Below, piece by piece: positions 42,618 to 53,183 of a stretch of 64,000 nt of DNA; position 1 is the first letter of the stretch, and each line of letters opens with the position of its first letter. Origin of the DNA: Rhizodiscina lignyota (taxonomy: Eukaryota; Ascomycota; Dothideomycetes; Aulographales; Rhizodiscinaceae); assembly GCA_010015805.1 (NCBI GenBank), contig ML978127.1, positions 186,001 through 250,000 of the forward strand, given 5' to 3'. The notes below the pieces were generated by a model. That model was given only the letters and a program-made list of their open reading frames with translations. It was not told where the DNA came from and made no database searches. The position numbers were made by a program, and so were the translations under genes.

Positions 42618-43127
42618 GCAAGCCTTTTTTCGATGTCTTTCTACCACAATTCTTTTCGTGAGGGACGCCTGGATGAGCTCAGTGTATCTACCATTCGTTG
42701 TGTGGTATTTTCTCTAGCGTTTTGCTCTCCGGTGAAATAGTATCGAGAATTCTCTCATCAGAGAATCTTGCATGAGTCACATTAATCTGGGCTCACATGG
42801 CGTCATGTTAACATTCCAAATGGATATTATGGATGTGCAGACTCTTTTTTCCAATTATGAAACTAGATTCCAATGTGCAACGCCAACCCCAGGCATCGGA
42901 GACTTCTTTCCAACAAAGCAAAACAGCGCGTCAAGCGCAAGGCTCGGTGAGCATTCCGTCTGCACCGGCCGTGTGATGTAGTTACAACGCCTCTGAACAC
43001 CGATTAATGCTCTTCATCGCTCCTTCGTGCTCCACAATGCAATCATCGCTCTCATCCTTATGTCAAAGACATTCATCGCTTCCAAAACAAAATAAACTGC
43101 AAAGGTAAGCATACATATGGCAATCAA
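42618..43127. other. intergenic, convergent 3' flanks
   Basis: About 510 bases between the fourth F-box-like gene and the end of the kinase gene. A 69-codon frame at 42772-42981 has no motif. I see nothing else. Confidence 0.4.
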
Positions 43128-45738
43128 CTATCGCACAGGCCTGGGGGCCGTCTTCTTAAGGAACGGGCTAGGCATCTCGTCCCTCGTCGGGTCCCACTTC
43201 GGTGGTTCTTCTGGGACGGTCGTTCTCGTTCGGACCTTGCTCGCCGGCTCCATCTCGCTGTCGCTCCCAGCACCGCGAGATGGGATATCCCGTCCTCCGG
43301 CACGAGCTTGTGCGAGCTCGACAAGTGTGCGGCCTTGGATCTGGTTTCGCATCGCTTGACGGATCATGTCCTCGTAGGGCAACCCCTTCTTCGACTTCAG
43401 ACCTGTCCCTGTCGTCTCGCTCGATTTGCCATTCGCTGTAGAATTCGATGTTGCAGGAGCAGCACCAGTCTTGCGCGGCGATGGCCTCGTCGGACTAGCT
43501 GGAGCAGTAGTTGTTTTGCGTGTTGGCGAAGTTGTGACGACAGGGACTGCAGAGTTCGGCCGTGGCTTCACTTGCGCGCTGCTGTTGGCAGTTATGCGGT
43601 CCAATTGAGATTGACGTTGCTGCGCGGTAAATAAGCTTGGGGCTGACGCCAGACGCTGCTGCCCGCCTACCCTGTGGAGTGGATTGGGTTGACCCTTCTG
43701 TCCAACTGCGCCGCCAATGCTCGGTCGACCAGAGGCCTTGGATCTGGGACGAGGTTTGAAGGGATCGGTTGTATCTGCATTCCTTGTTGGAGATGGCAGA
43801 ACCGGAATACCATCCAATTCGTCGATTGCAGCATCATAATCCGTGTCGTCCGCATCAGAGTCCTCGATGTCGGAAATATTGGGCAAAGATGATGCATTTG
43901 TGGGCTCCCACTTGCTCGCTGGAGCGATGGCAAAGATGTTTTTCCCGGAACTGAGGATGTTTGATGAGCCGGCATCTGTTGCTGCTGCGGCAGCGCCAAA
44001 GTCAGGCTGTACACCTGGTTGTGTACGACGAGGAGAGAGAGCAAGAGCGCCGATGGTCATAGGTGACGGAGATGCCATATGGACGTCCATAGGTGAGTGT
44101 TGGTTCGCTGTGTCCATCATGGTCTTTGCGCGAGTAAAAGGAGTGCGTGTGGGACGCTTAGGTGGCTGGTTGCCGGGCAGTGAAGGCCGAGGTGCCTTTT
44201 TGGAGAGTAATGGTGATTCAATATGAAGGTCTGAAAGGTCTGAAAGATCGGTCTGTGATGGAAACTCGGACGCCTCTCCCAGTGTCGAGAATGACTGGCC
44301 TCCATTCCTCGAGATATATCCATCTTCATCGAGATCCGTATTCGTCGAATTACTCCGTGGTTTGGTCGGAGTGCACGACTGGACGTATGCTGGCCCTTGG
44401 TTTTTCAATTCCACTAGGCGTTCGGCAAGCCTCTTCTGCACTTCCTTTTCTACTTCATCCGGATAGAGCTCGTTGAGCTTTTTAATATGCTCTTGGACCC
44501 TCCTGTCAATCTCCAACTGAGCGCGGACCTCCCATTCTCTCCTCAATTTCTCATCTATTTCGTGGCGAGACTTTTCCATCTCTGCATTGACATTTCTAAC
44601 TCTGTCCTCTAGTTCTTTCGCTTTTCGGCTAGCCATGCTCTTCTCTTGCTTCAACTGGTTGCCAAACTCTACAACTTCTGTTTGTTTCCTCATCAATCTG
44701 ACAATTGGCAAATTGATCAACTGTGCGGTGTCTGGTCGGCGCGATGGGTCTGTCCTTAAGCAGCTGCCAATGACGTTCTTGAGTTCTTGGCTGTAGATTA
44801 CAGGAAGTGGCGCGGTCTTCCCTGCTTTGATCTTCTGGATCAAATCGAAGTGGGTCTTTGCATTGAACGGCGGCTCCTTCGCACAAAGCTCATACATAAT
44901 GCAGCCCAAAGACCAAATGTCGGAGTAAAGAGTATATCGTTCGGCAGCGCAGATTTCTGGAGACATGTAGAAGGGTGTGCCGACATAGGTGCTGGCGAAG
45001 TCATGGGAGGCGATGATCTTGGAGAGGCCGAAGTCTCCAAGCTTGACAGAGTTATCTTCACCGAGGAAGACTGCGAACTGTTAGCCATCACTCAGATTAA
45101 TTTGCAGTAAGGAGACCGACTGTTCTCTGGTTTCAAGTCTCGATGCAGAACCATCCTTGAATTTGCCCTTGGAGGCTTGATTTCTCTGCTTCCTCCAAGG
45201 AGATTTCGTAGCCCTCCGACCTCGGGTGGGTCCTCCCCGTAGTGACATCGGTACAGCGCAGAAACAATCTGCGAGAACATGCTCCAGACAAATTCTTCGT
45301 CGGCGTATTTGCTTTCGCGTTTTAATTGTTTGATGACCCTTCCCAGGTCTCCATTGCCGCAGTATTCCATGTATAGATGCACGTCCGCAGTGTCTCTGTC
45401 GTGTGCTCGATTGAAGTATGCGACAATGTTTGGATGTCGGAGTTCTTTGAGGATTTGGATCTCTGCGGAGAGTTGCTCACGCTCTTTTGGTGTCATACGA
45501 AGGTATGAGATCTCCTTGCGGCACAATATCTGAATGTCAAGATTAGCACGTGCTTTCTCTTCAATGTAGCGACAGTGTACATACCTGCCCGTCTGACTTC
45601 TTTCGCACTTTGTTGATGACACCAAATGAGCCTTGACCTGCGTGGCGTATAAGTAATAGTCTTGTATGAGGAAGGGAACTTTATAGATGTACCAATCTTC
45701 TCCAGCACATCATATTTGTCGCTTTCCTTTTCCGCCAT
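43128..45738 (-). CDS. nimA: NIMA-family cell-cycle protein kinase
   Basis: Minus-strand exons 45738-45693, 45637-45585, 45529-45121 and 45070-43128; 816 residues. It begins MAEKESDKYDVLEKIG with the Gly-rich loop GQGSFGVINKV, catalytic loop HRDLKPEN, DFGLSK, and YMSPE. As in fungal NIMA kinases there is an insert before HRD (GEDPPEVGGLRN, ANSRM). After the kinase comes a coiled coil (EKSMASRKAKELEDRVRNVN), then a long disordered Ser/Pro/Thr tail for regulation. NIMA promotes mitotic entry. Splicing gives PENIFLGEDNSVKLGDFG without gaps. Divergent from the ankyrin-BTB gene with 388 bases between starts. Confidence 0.93.
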
Positions 45739-46126
45739 CTTGTTTGCGTCGGCGGCAACTAGTGTGTTTAAAATCCAATGCGTTGGTACCTGAGTCAACT
45801 CATGCCCAGGAGATCGGGTTGAAGAAAAGTTTCCAAGATATAAAGGCAGTGAGGTTGTGTGGAGATGGCCGTGTGCATGTACAAGTCACAGGTACTTCAC
45901 GGTGCATGCAGGCAGAGATTCTTGTTGTCCGTCTGTGTTGCGAGGAGCAACACCGGGAGCGCTAACCTAATAAAGCCTAGCGCAGCTACCATGTGCTGTA
46001 GATCTTAAAGCCGCGGTATCGCCGAGTGGCGTCAGCGGCTCCGCTCAACTTCAAAATGTCTTCCACGCCCAAATTCTCGAGTCGCCAGCGCCGATTGTTT
46101 CTGCCGTAGAGTGCCAAGTCATCGCC
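45739..46126. promoter_or_regulatory. divergent promoter, NIMA kinase / ankyrin-BTB gene
   Basis: The 388 bases separate the two starts. It contains a short upstream frame (46056-46109) before the BTB gene; no certain factor site is visible. Confidence 0.35.
46056..46109 (+). other. upstream open reading frame of the ankyrin-BTB gene
   Basis: An ATG at 46056 starts a 17-residue frame (MSSTPKFSSRQRRLFLP) ending in TAG about 18 bases before the main ATG at 46127. If within the transcript it could damp translation of the main frame. Its inclusion in the mRNA is not known. Confidence 0.35.
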
Positions 46127-48306
46127 ATGGCAGCGGTATTCAAGAAGCACGATATTGAGGCCACTCTGTACGCCGAAAAGCAAGATATCGCCAGTGGTCG
46201 ATTAAAGGACGATAATCCATTGGATCATAGTGAAGGCTTTCGCCTTCTCTGCGAAGCTTGTCGAAGAGGTGATTTAAAAATCTGCCAGGAACAAATCTCA
46301 ACTGGCGTCAACATCAACGCAAGGGATCGATTCGATTATACGCCTTTGATATTGGTATGCTCTCCAATTACGCAAAGTTCACCGCCCACGCGCACCCACA
46401 ACCATTCGCCCAATTGGACTTTCGACTACCTAGATTTCCAATAATTCTGTATGCTAATAAAGTGTTTTATATATAGGCAAGTCTCTGCGGCCACTACGAA
46501 GTCGTGCGCCTCCTTCTCGAGTCCGGCGCACTCTGCGAACGCGATACTTTCCAGGGCGAGCGCTGTCTATACAATGCGCTGAACGACCGAATCCGCAATC
46601 TCCTTCTTCAATATGACTACTCCAAATCAACAGACCCGCTTCAACCTCTAGCTGGCCACATTACCTCTTTGCTTGCGCGAGAACATCCAAATACCAGCGA
46701 CATCAGTGTAGTAACTGATGGAAGGGAATTCAGGCTGCATAAGTTCATATTAAGCGCGAGAAGTCCCTTCTTTGAGAACAAGCTGTCGGTGGCTCCAGAG
46801 ACGACAATGTGGAGATTACCAAATAGTATACCGAGTGACTCATTTCTGGTAGCGATAAAATATCTCTACTTATCAGAAATGGCGACAGATCTTGGTGCGC
46901 ATTCGGATGACGAAGAGCAGGCGACCCTTACTGGCATTGATAAGCTCAGCCGCCAGCTAGAAATTGAGCGGCTGTTCGAGTACATACTCGAAAGGGGTGA
47001 CAGGCGGTTGACAAGGCAAAGAAGACAGGATGAAGTCTCCCGTGGGAGGGATCAATTAGAAGGCTGGTTCAAGGACAATGTCATACGACACAAGGTCACT
47101 GTCGATAAGGAGAAAGCAAACGAAGTGCGCTGGGATCGTAGCAATGGCATTTTCGCTGACGTACTCCTCCGCGCGGATGAAGAGGAAGATGAATGTGAGG
47201 AAGACGGAGTGATAGATCAATCGAAACTTACGGTCACGAAGACCGAAGGACCTCTAAACGGATTGCCCATCGGCAACTTCGACAGTCGTTCACGATCCGT
47301 ATCACGAACGAGAAGAAAGCGAAAATCCGTCCTGTATCCATGCCACCGTGCAATGCTCACTCGCTCGGAGTTTTTTATGACCATGTTCTCTTCTTCTTTC
47401 CGCGAGGCACAGCAGACGCCGTACCTGCAGATAATACCCATAGATTGCTCGCCCGCCGTCCTCGAGGTAATCCTCACGTATCTGTACACCGAGAGGGCAG
47501 ACTTCGATCTCAGCGTCGCAATAGACGTGCTGTTTGCCGCCGACTTGCTGCTGTTAGAGAAGCTCAAGGCTCGTGCTGCATTAATTATCTCGACATTAGG
47601 AAACGGCGCAGCAAGCATTGTGGAAGCAGCTGACCCGAGAGGCGAGACGGCAGAAGAGGAAGTCATTGACATATATGAGGTCGTAAGGGCAGGATGGGAT
47701 ACGAGGATGCATCGACTGGAAGAGTTTGGCGCTCGGTACATTGCGTATAGACTGGAGAGATTTGTTGACGAGGAAGAATTTGCTCAGTTGGTAAGGGAGA
47801 GTGCGGCAAGGATCAAAGAGAGGCAAGAGACAGATACTGTGGAGTTGGTTGATGAGTATGTTTCACCTCCTTTTCCTTCAACCAATTTTTGTTCCGGCCT
47901 TAGCTTTTGTTCAAATATAATGAAGCTGACAGAACACAACAGCATACGCTACTACCTCTCCGAGCGATTCCGCCTGCGCATGGAAGATGCCGGCCTCGAG
48001 GAAATGATGGATGATCAGGACATCGACGCCCTCGCTTCTACGCAAACAAAGCCCGATTTAGATCCAACATTTGCAGATGTCATCCCCACGGCCAACTTCG
48101 ACCAAGACGAAGGTATCGATATCCACTCTGGCGCCACTCCGCCAAGAGAAGAGATAGGATACGCAGCTGACTTAGAGACCGTGGCCGTTGTACGTACACT
48201 GGATGGCGAGGAGGTTGAAGATGAGTTTTCGCAGGATGCAATGAACTACCAGATCCTTCTTGGAAAGATTGATGGGCTACTGGACCGGTTGAAGTTGGAT
48301 GCTTGA
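46127..48306 (+). CDS. ankyrin repeat and BTB/POZ domain protein (ABTB1/YIL001W-like)
   Basis: Exons 46127-46354, 46477-47855 and 47943-48306; 656 residues. Ankyrin units near the N-terminus (FRLLCEACRRGDLKICQEQI, then ASLCGHYEVVRLLLESGALC) precede two BTB regions: first DISVVTDGREFRLHKFILSA, then, after a charged insert, FADVLLRADEE ... YPCHRAMLTRSEFFMTMFSS and VILTYLYTERADFDLSVAI. This matches the ankyrin-double-BTB family of yeast YIL001W and human ABTB1, possible Cullin-3 adaptors. The second intron (47856-47942, 87 bases) is a multiple of three and free of stops, so its retention would only add 29 residues. Confidence 0.88.
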
Positions 48307-48599
48307 GCTGTTTTATATGTACCGGTGTTGGCCTGGTGTAGGACTTCAGTCACGAAGATTCAGAGGGCCATTTACGGTGTGAATACCTTGCACTTAGACG
48401 AAGCGATTGGCATGTAGCGTTCTTTGTTCACGACTGTCGATAGTGGCAGAATTGCGTTTCAAGGAAAGCAGAAATCGATGCCTTTGGTATCTGTTACCGC
48501 TCGCTAGAGTATACGCCATATAGGAAACATTTAGGCGTCATATACCGACAAACTCCCTCTATTACCTCTCACTCAATCCAAGTAACCATGGAACATCTC

Positions 48600-50021
48600 T
48601 TATAACGCCACCTCATCGAAATCGCCTGCTTCTTCCTGCCCCTGAGCCTGCGCCGGGGCACCTTGAGCTGCACCTTCATCTGCCCTTCCTCTTGCTTTGC
48701 TCAACGCACCTTCAGCAAGTTCTCGTTGCCTGGCATAGTCCTCATCCTCATCCTTTCCCGTGTCTCCATTTCCATTCGTACTGAGCTCGTCATTCTCATC
48801 GTCATCGTCATCCTCCAGCGACGCTCGCTTCTCCGCCAATGTCTCGCCACCAAGCGTGGAGGTATCAGCTTCATGCTCTGGCCTAGATTGCTGGGGCACA
48901 GAGCTCGATGTAGACGGCGGCTCTGCCTCTTGAATTGGAGCAGATGTCGGAGCGTGCATTTGCACTGGCGGATGTGGCTGATCTGGCGTAGGCGGTGTGA
49001 CCTCTGTGCGAGGACTCTGGATTGGCGTCCTTGGTCTGACCGGTAATTGCTCCTGGCTGCCCTGCTGTTGTTGAGGCGGCGGCGGCGGTGGCTGCCCCTG
49101 TGTGGGCGTTCCCATCTGCCTGAGCCTTGGATCCGCATTAAGATAGTAACCTCTCACGCCCACGATCCTGCCCTCACGCTCGCAGCCTTTCACCCAGTCT
49201 GGCACGACCACAGGCACGTTCATCTCCACGGCTTTCTCCCAGTCTCTTCCCCTACCCTCAGTGGTGACGAAGTGTGTCGTGTCAATTCTCACCCCTTCAA
49301 TCATTCTCGCGCCCATCCTATCGATCGTCTCCTTCAGACTCGTCAACAGGGACGCAGGCATGATTCCAGGGCTGACCGTGATTCCGCTCAACTGCGTCAT
49401 CTTGTGCGTCCTGACCGTCAGCTTCTCACTACTGAACGTGCCCGCGCTCGTCCGCAGCACTAAATGGAACGTATACTCCGTATCGACTGCTAATCCGCTG
49501 ATCTTCGTGCTCATCATATCACGAGGGCGCGGGATGTTCCCAGCCTTCTGGCCATTGCGATAAAGGGAGAGGCTGCGTAGTTCGGAGGTTGCGAAGTCAA
49601 TAGCGTCCCATTCTAGAACAACGGAGGTTTGTGTGGCATTGCGGCAGCGTAAGACAGGCGCAGAGGGAGAATGTGCGCCAAAAGTGCGGTAGATGGTGTC
49701 CTGGAGGGCGGCGAACTTCGAAGCAGCCAGAGACTCGGAGGTGAGGTTGCGGGAGACGGTCACGTCGACGATGGAGCCGGAGGAGATGTCTGGTGGGAGG
49801 AGAACGGACGGGAATTCGATCTGCAGGTGGCACGTTAATATGAATTCTAGTATCAAGCAAACAAATGCGACAAAGGTTTTTAAATCGGCCACTACGCAAC
49901 GCGGGATGTAGCCTCATGAGTATGGGGCCAGGAAGTTAGAAAGTCATACCAGTCTCTTGTCTTCTGTTAGGAGGACAGCAACGCCAGCGTCGACTTTACC
50001 GACGGTGAGAGAAACGAGCAT
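48600..50021 (-). CDS. CHS5: exomer component CHS5 (chitin biosynthesis)
   Basis: Minus-strand exons 50021-49950 and 49820-48600; 430 residues. N-terminus MLVSLTVGKVDAGVAVLLTE with KRLIEFPSVLLPP after the 129-base intron, the Chs5 dimerisation head. Then a fibronectin-III domain (APVLRCRNATQTSVVLEWDA), a BRCT domain (MIEGVRIDTTHFVTTEGRGR, VPVVVPDWVKGCEREGRIVG), and a disordered Pro/Gln and acidic tail. Chs5 scaffolds exomer at the trans-Golgi and exports chitin synthase and other cargo to the plasma membrane. All expected domains are present. The tail is shorter than in yeast, as is usual in filamentous fungi. Confidence 0.95.
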
Positions 50022-50419
50022 CTTGGGCGTCGTGAGGCACAATTGGAGAGTTAAGGTTGAGCAGAGTCTGAAGTTGGAGACAGCTTGATGTTTCGCGATG
50101 CGCTGCGCTCTCGCTTCTGCTCAGCTCACCCTTGCTCAAAATCTAATCTTATCATTTTCCATATTCATCTTTAGATGGAAGAAAGCACAAATAATGCCAC
50201 TGTTGAAGAGTCCCATTTGTGAATAAGGCGCTGATATGTATGCAGACAACTTTTCCTCCACAGTTGTATATGAGTTTTGTAAAGTCATTGCGCCAGATCA
50301 CGTCTATTCATACAGAACATGCGCCATTTCCAGAATCCTCAAATATATTCTCAACAGAGTCGAGATGCCAACAGTCCTTGTTGCTTTTGCATGACGCCAA
50401 GAGGTAACCGGCCAAGAGT
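50022..50419. other. intergenic
   Basis: About 400 bases: promoter of CHS5 and 3' flank of the sugar nucleotidyltransferase gene. No other feature seen. Confidence 0.4.
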
Positions 50420-51902
50420 CTACATAATAACCTCGTTCGAGACATCCTATGGAGGCCATTAGCAAATGTCAAAATGTCCACGTTTGAGCTAGACTCACCC
50501 TCTTCAATGCCTTGTATGGCAAGCAGACGCAGTTCTGAACGCGAACTTCATCGCCAACTTCGCACTCCTTGCCCAAGATAGTGATGCTCTGCACCTTGAC
50601 ACCGTTCTTGACAATGCTTGTGCTGTGGCTCGTCACAGGTGTTGGTGTGCCCTCAACCCGTGCCCAAGCACCAACTTTGCTGCCCCATCCGACGATGGAA
50701 TACAGCACGCAGGCATCGTGCTTGACCTCCGCATCCTCGAGGATGATGGATTCCTTGATACGTGCGCCAGCACCAATTGTCACACGGGGGCCGATGGAGA
50801 CATTGGGGCCAAGCTTAGCGGTTGGGTCAACGTTCGCAGAAGGGTGAATGAAAACTGGGGGAAGGATAGTAGCGCTTGGAGCGGCCAACTCATCCGACCC
50901 GCTCTGGAATGCCTTCATGAGGTAGAGAGCATTCGCAGGCACAGCAGAACCGGCAGTCTTGATCTGACGCCAGAAGTCCTTAGTCTCGAGGACAAAAAAC
51001 TGTCTGCTGTCCGCGAGGTCGGAAAGAATGTCCTGCTCCAAGCGAATCACCTCATTGCTCTCGCCATTCTCCTCCTGCCCGTTATAATAGCTGTCGAGGT
51101 TCTCGGAGGACGGATAAGACACGAGACGCGGTCGCTCAGTGCGGCGCTTGATGGTACTGCGAATGGCGGGGAAGATGCACTCCGTCGCAAAGAGATACAC
51201 TCCGCAGTTGATGAGATTTGAGACATGCGATTCGGGGCGCTCGACGTAGTGCAGCACGCGCTTGTTGTGTGCGTCCGAGACGATGCAGCCAAAGTTCGAC
51301 GCAGCGTCGTTGCTCACGCGGGTGCCCAGAATGACTGCCTCTGCATTCTTCTCCTCGAACAGCTTGAGCATCTCCTGCAGGGGAAACGAGCAGCAGACGT
51401 CGACATTCAGGACGAAAAACCTATCTGGGTTGCCCTTGAGTATAGCATCACGGAAGTGGTATAGTCCTCCTGCCGTGCCCAATGCCTGGTATTCGCGCAG
51501 GTACTTGATGCTGATTTGCGGGAAGGCTTTCGAGGAGTCTTTGATGAAGTCGCGGAAGACGGTCTCGTCATAGTAACCGACAATGAACACTTCCTTGATC
51601 TCGGGGACCTTTGTGATAGCGCGGAAGCAATGCTCTAAGATTGGGTGGCCGGCGACTTCGAATAGAGGCTGCGAGGCGGTCAGTTGAGAGGGTAATACAA
51701 TTGAAACAAGGTTTGAGGACTGACTTTCGGGACGTCCAGAGACAGCGGTCGGAAGCGAGTGCCTCGAGAAGGCCCGCCAACCTGGAAACTGTAAGTGTGA
51801 ATACTGTCGAAGTGCGCCCTGAACTTTGCATACCAAAATGACAGCTTTCGTTGAGGGAGTGGCGCCGTTGGCCTTGCCTCGCATTGGGACCTGGAGGCTC
51901 AT
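50420..51902 (-). CDS. GDP-mannose pyrophosphorylase, alpha-type (GMPPA-like)
   Basis: Minus-strand exons 51902-51834, 51781-51725, 51668-50499 and 50446-50420; 440 residues. Spliced N-terminus gives KAVILVGGPSRGTRFRPLSL and DVPKPLFEVAGHPILEH, the nucleotidyltransferase signature in its alpha form (GGPSRGTR rather than GGxGTR). Later LREYQALGTAGGLYHF and FFVLNVDVCC are standard. The C-terminal left-handed beta helix shows hexapeptide repeats (ANVDPTAKLGPNVSIGPRVT). The last exon is nine codons and ends DVSNEVIM, a common family end. GMPPA proteins act with or regulate the catalytic beta subunit that makes GDP-mannose for glycosylation and wall mannan. Confidence 0.9.
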
Positions 51903-53183
51903 ATTGGCAGCAGTATAGGGTGAGGAAATACTCGAGGTATGCACGGAAATTTTCAATTGCTTAGAGAGCCAGAGAAGACTTGTAGAATTCAAACTGCGGT
52001 GTGCCCCAAAAAATTCAGGATGCTACGTATGCAGCTTGTGACAAGGGAGCTCAGGCCAACATCGTGAAAGGGGGACCGCCGCTGTGGCTGGAGCCGCGTG
52101 GTGACGATGAGCGCTGTGAGACGGCCACGCCTCCTTATCGATTCTCCAGAAATAATAGAGGCGATCCTCATCATGCTTAATACTGTATCCATGTTCCATG
52201 CTCGGGAACTGGCTGGGTTTCTCAGCTGGGCCAGGCCTACGGAGTACCTACTACCGACGAGGTGTGAGCGCAGCATGTGGATCTGTCCGTAAGTCGCCAA
52301 CTAGCGATGCCTCGACGATGTGGATTGCACTTGTTTCGCGACGAGCATTTTCGTGTGAGACGATTCACTGGCATGCAGCTGGCCATAATCTCGCATGTCC
52401 TCTTGAAGAATTGTTGGCGTGCAGGCTTGCCCAATTCCTTACGGCACTTCGTAAGGTTGCGCGTGCTCTCTCCGCAAACCGTCCCATAACGCCGTACGAT
52501 GCTGGACGCTCCACCTCAAACTCAACCCGCCTCTCGACTTTCTATTCCCTGAGGGGAAGTAGCGGCGAGTGCTCTAATTGGCCACATTTCTCTTACAGCT
52601 TTACACTGATCGCCCTGCTTCCCTCTCCCGAAATGTGAGCAGTCACTCCATGGCATTGGAAGCTCTTGTAAAGAAGCAGCTTACGGCCTCTCACATTGAT
52701 CTGCGCTACGCAGTAGCTGCCTGAAGGCGTTTAAAAGGAAAGTTTACGGTGCCTTATTCTGAAAATATGTTGAGCTGTCTTATTTTGAGAGGCGATTTTG
52801 TGGAGATCTCTGCCTTAACACGCACCTCTCCTACCTACCCGTGTGAATTGAGGCCGACTTTAACGCCTCCAGCTCCCGTTCATCGTGTTACTGGAGCCTT
52901 AGTCTTTTTTATGACTCACCCTTGATCTAATTCTTCGATTCTTTCCCTCCGGACTTCTTCCTCTCAAGTACAACCCTCAACCTCCTACCTTCCCCTTCCA
53001 CCTTCAACCTCTCACATCTAACCTCCACCCTTCTCACTTCTGCTATCAGTCTCCTGTGCAGTACTTCGCACTTGTACTTTTAGCTTCTCTTTCCTCTAAC
53101 GTCACTCGAAGTGACGCTTTTCACTTTTCACTGCACGTGAGGCGCGTGTTCGCGCTCGAAAATTAGCCTCAACCTCCACTACC
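51903..53183. promoter_or_regulatory. 1.3 kb divergent upstream region, GMPPA / dynamin-like genes
   Basis: Near the dynamin start, about 52935-53095 is strongly pyrimidine-rich (C and T in long runs), a common fungal core-promoter or leader feature. The remaining frames are short and without motifs. No gene seen. Confidence 0.45.
53100..53116. promoter_or_regulatory. inverted repeat with CRE-like half sites
   Basis: CGTCACT and AGTGACG flank a CGA spacer, 68 bases before the dynamin-like ATG. TGACG/CGTCA are half sites for bZIP factors, so a regulated promoter or leader element is possible. Confidence 0.3.

Noticed and set aside
46013-46050. GCCGAGTGGCG string like a Leu/Ser tRNA D-arm
   Set aside because: No T-arm or acceptor partner follows at the right distance.
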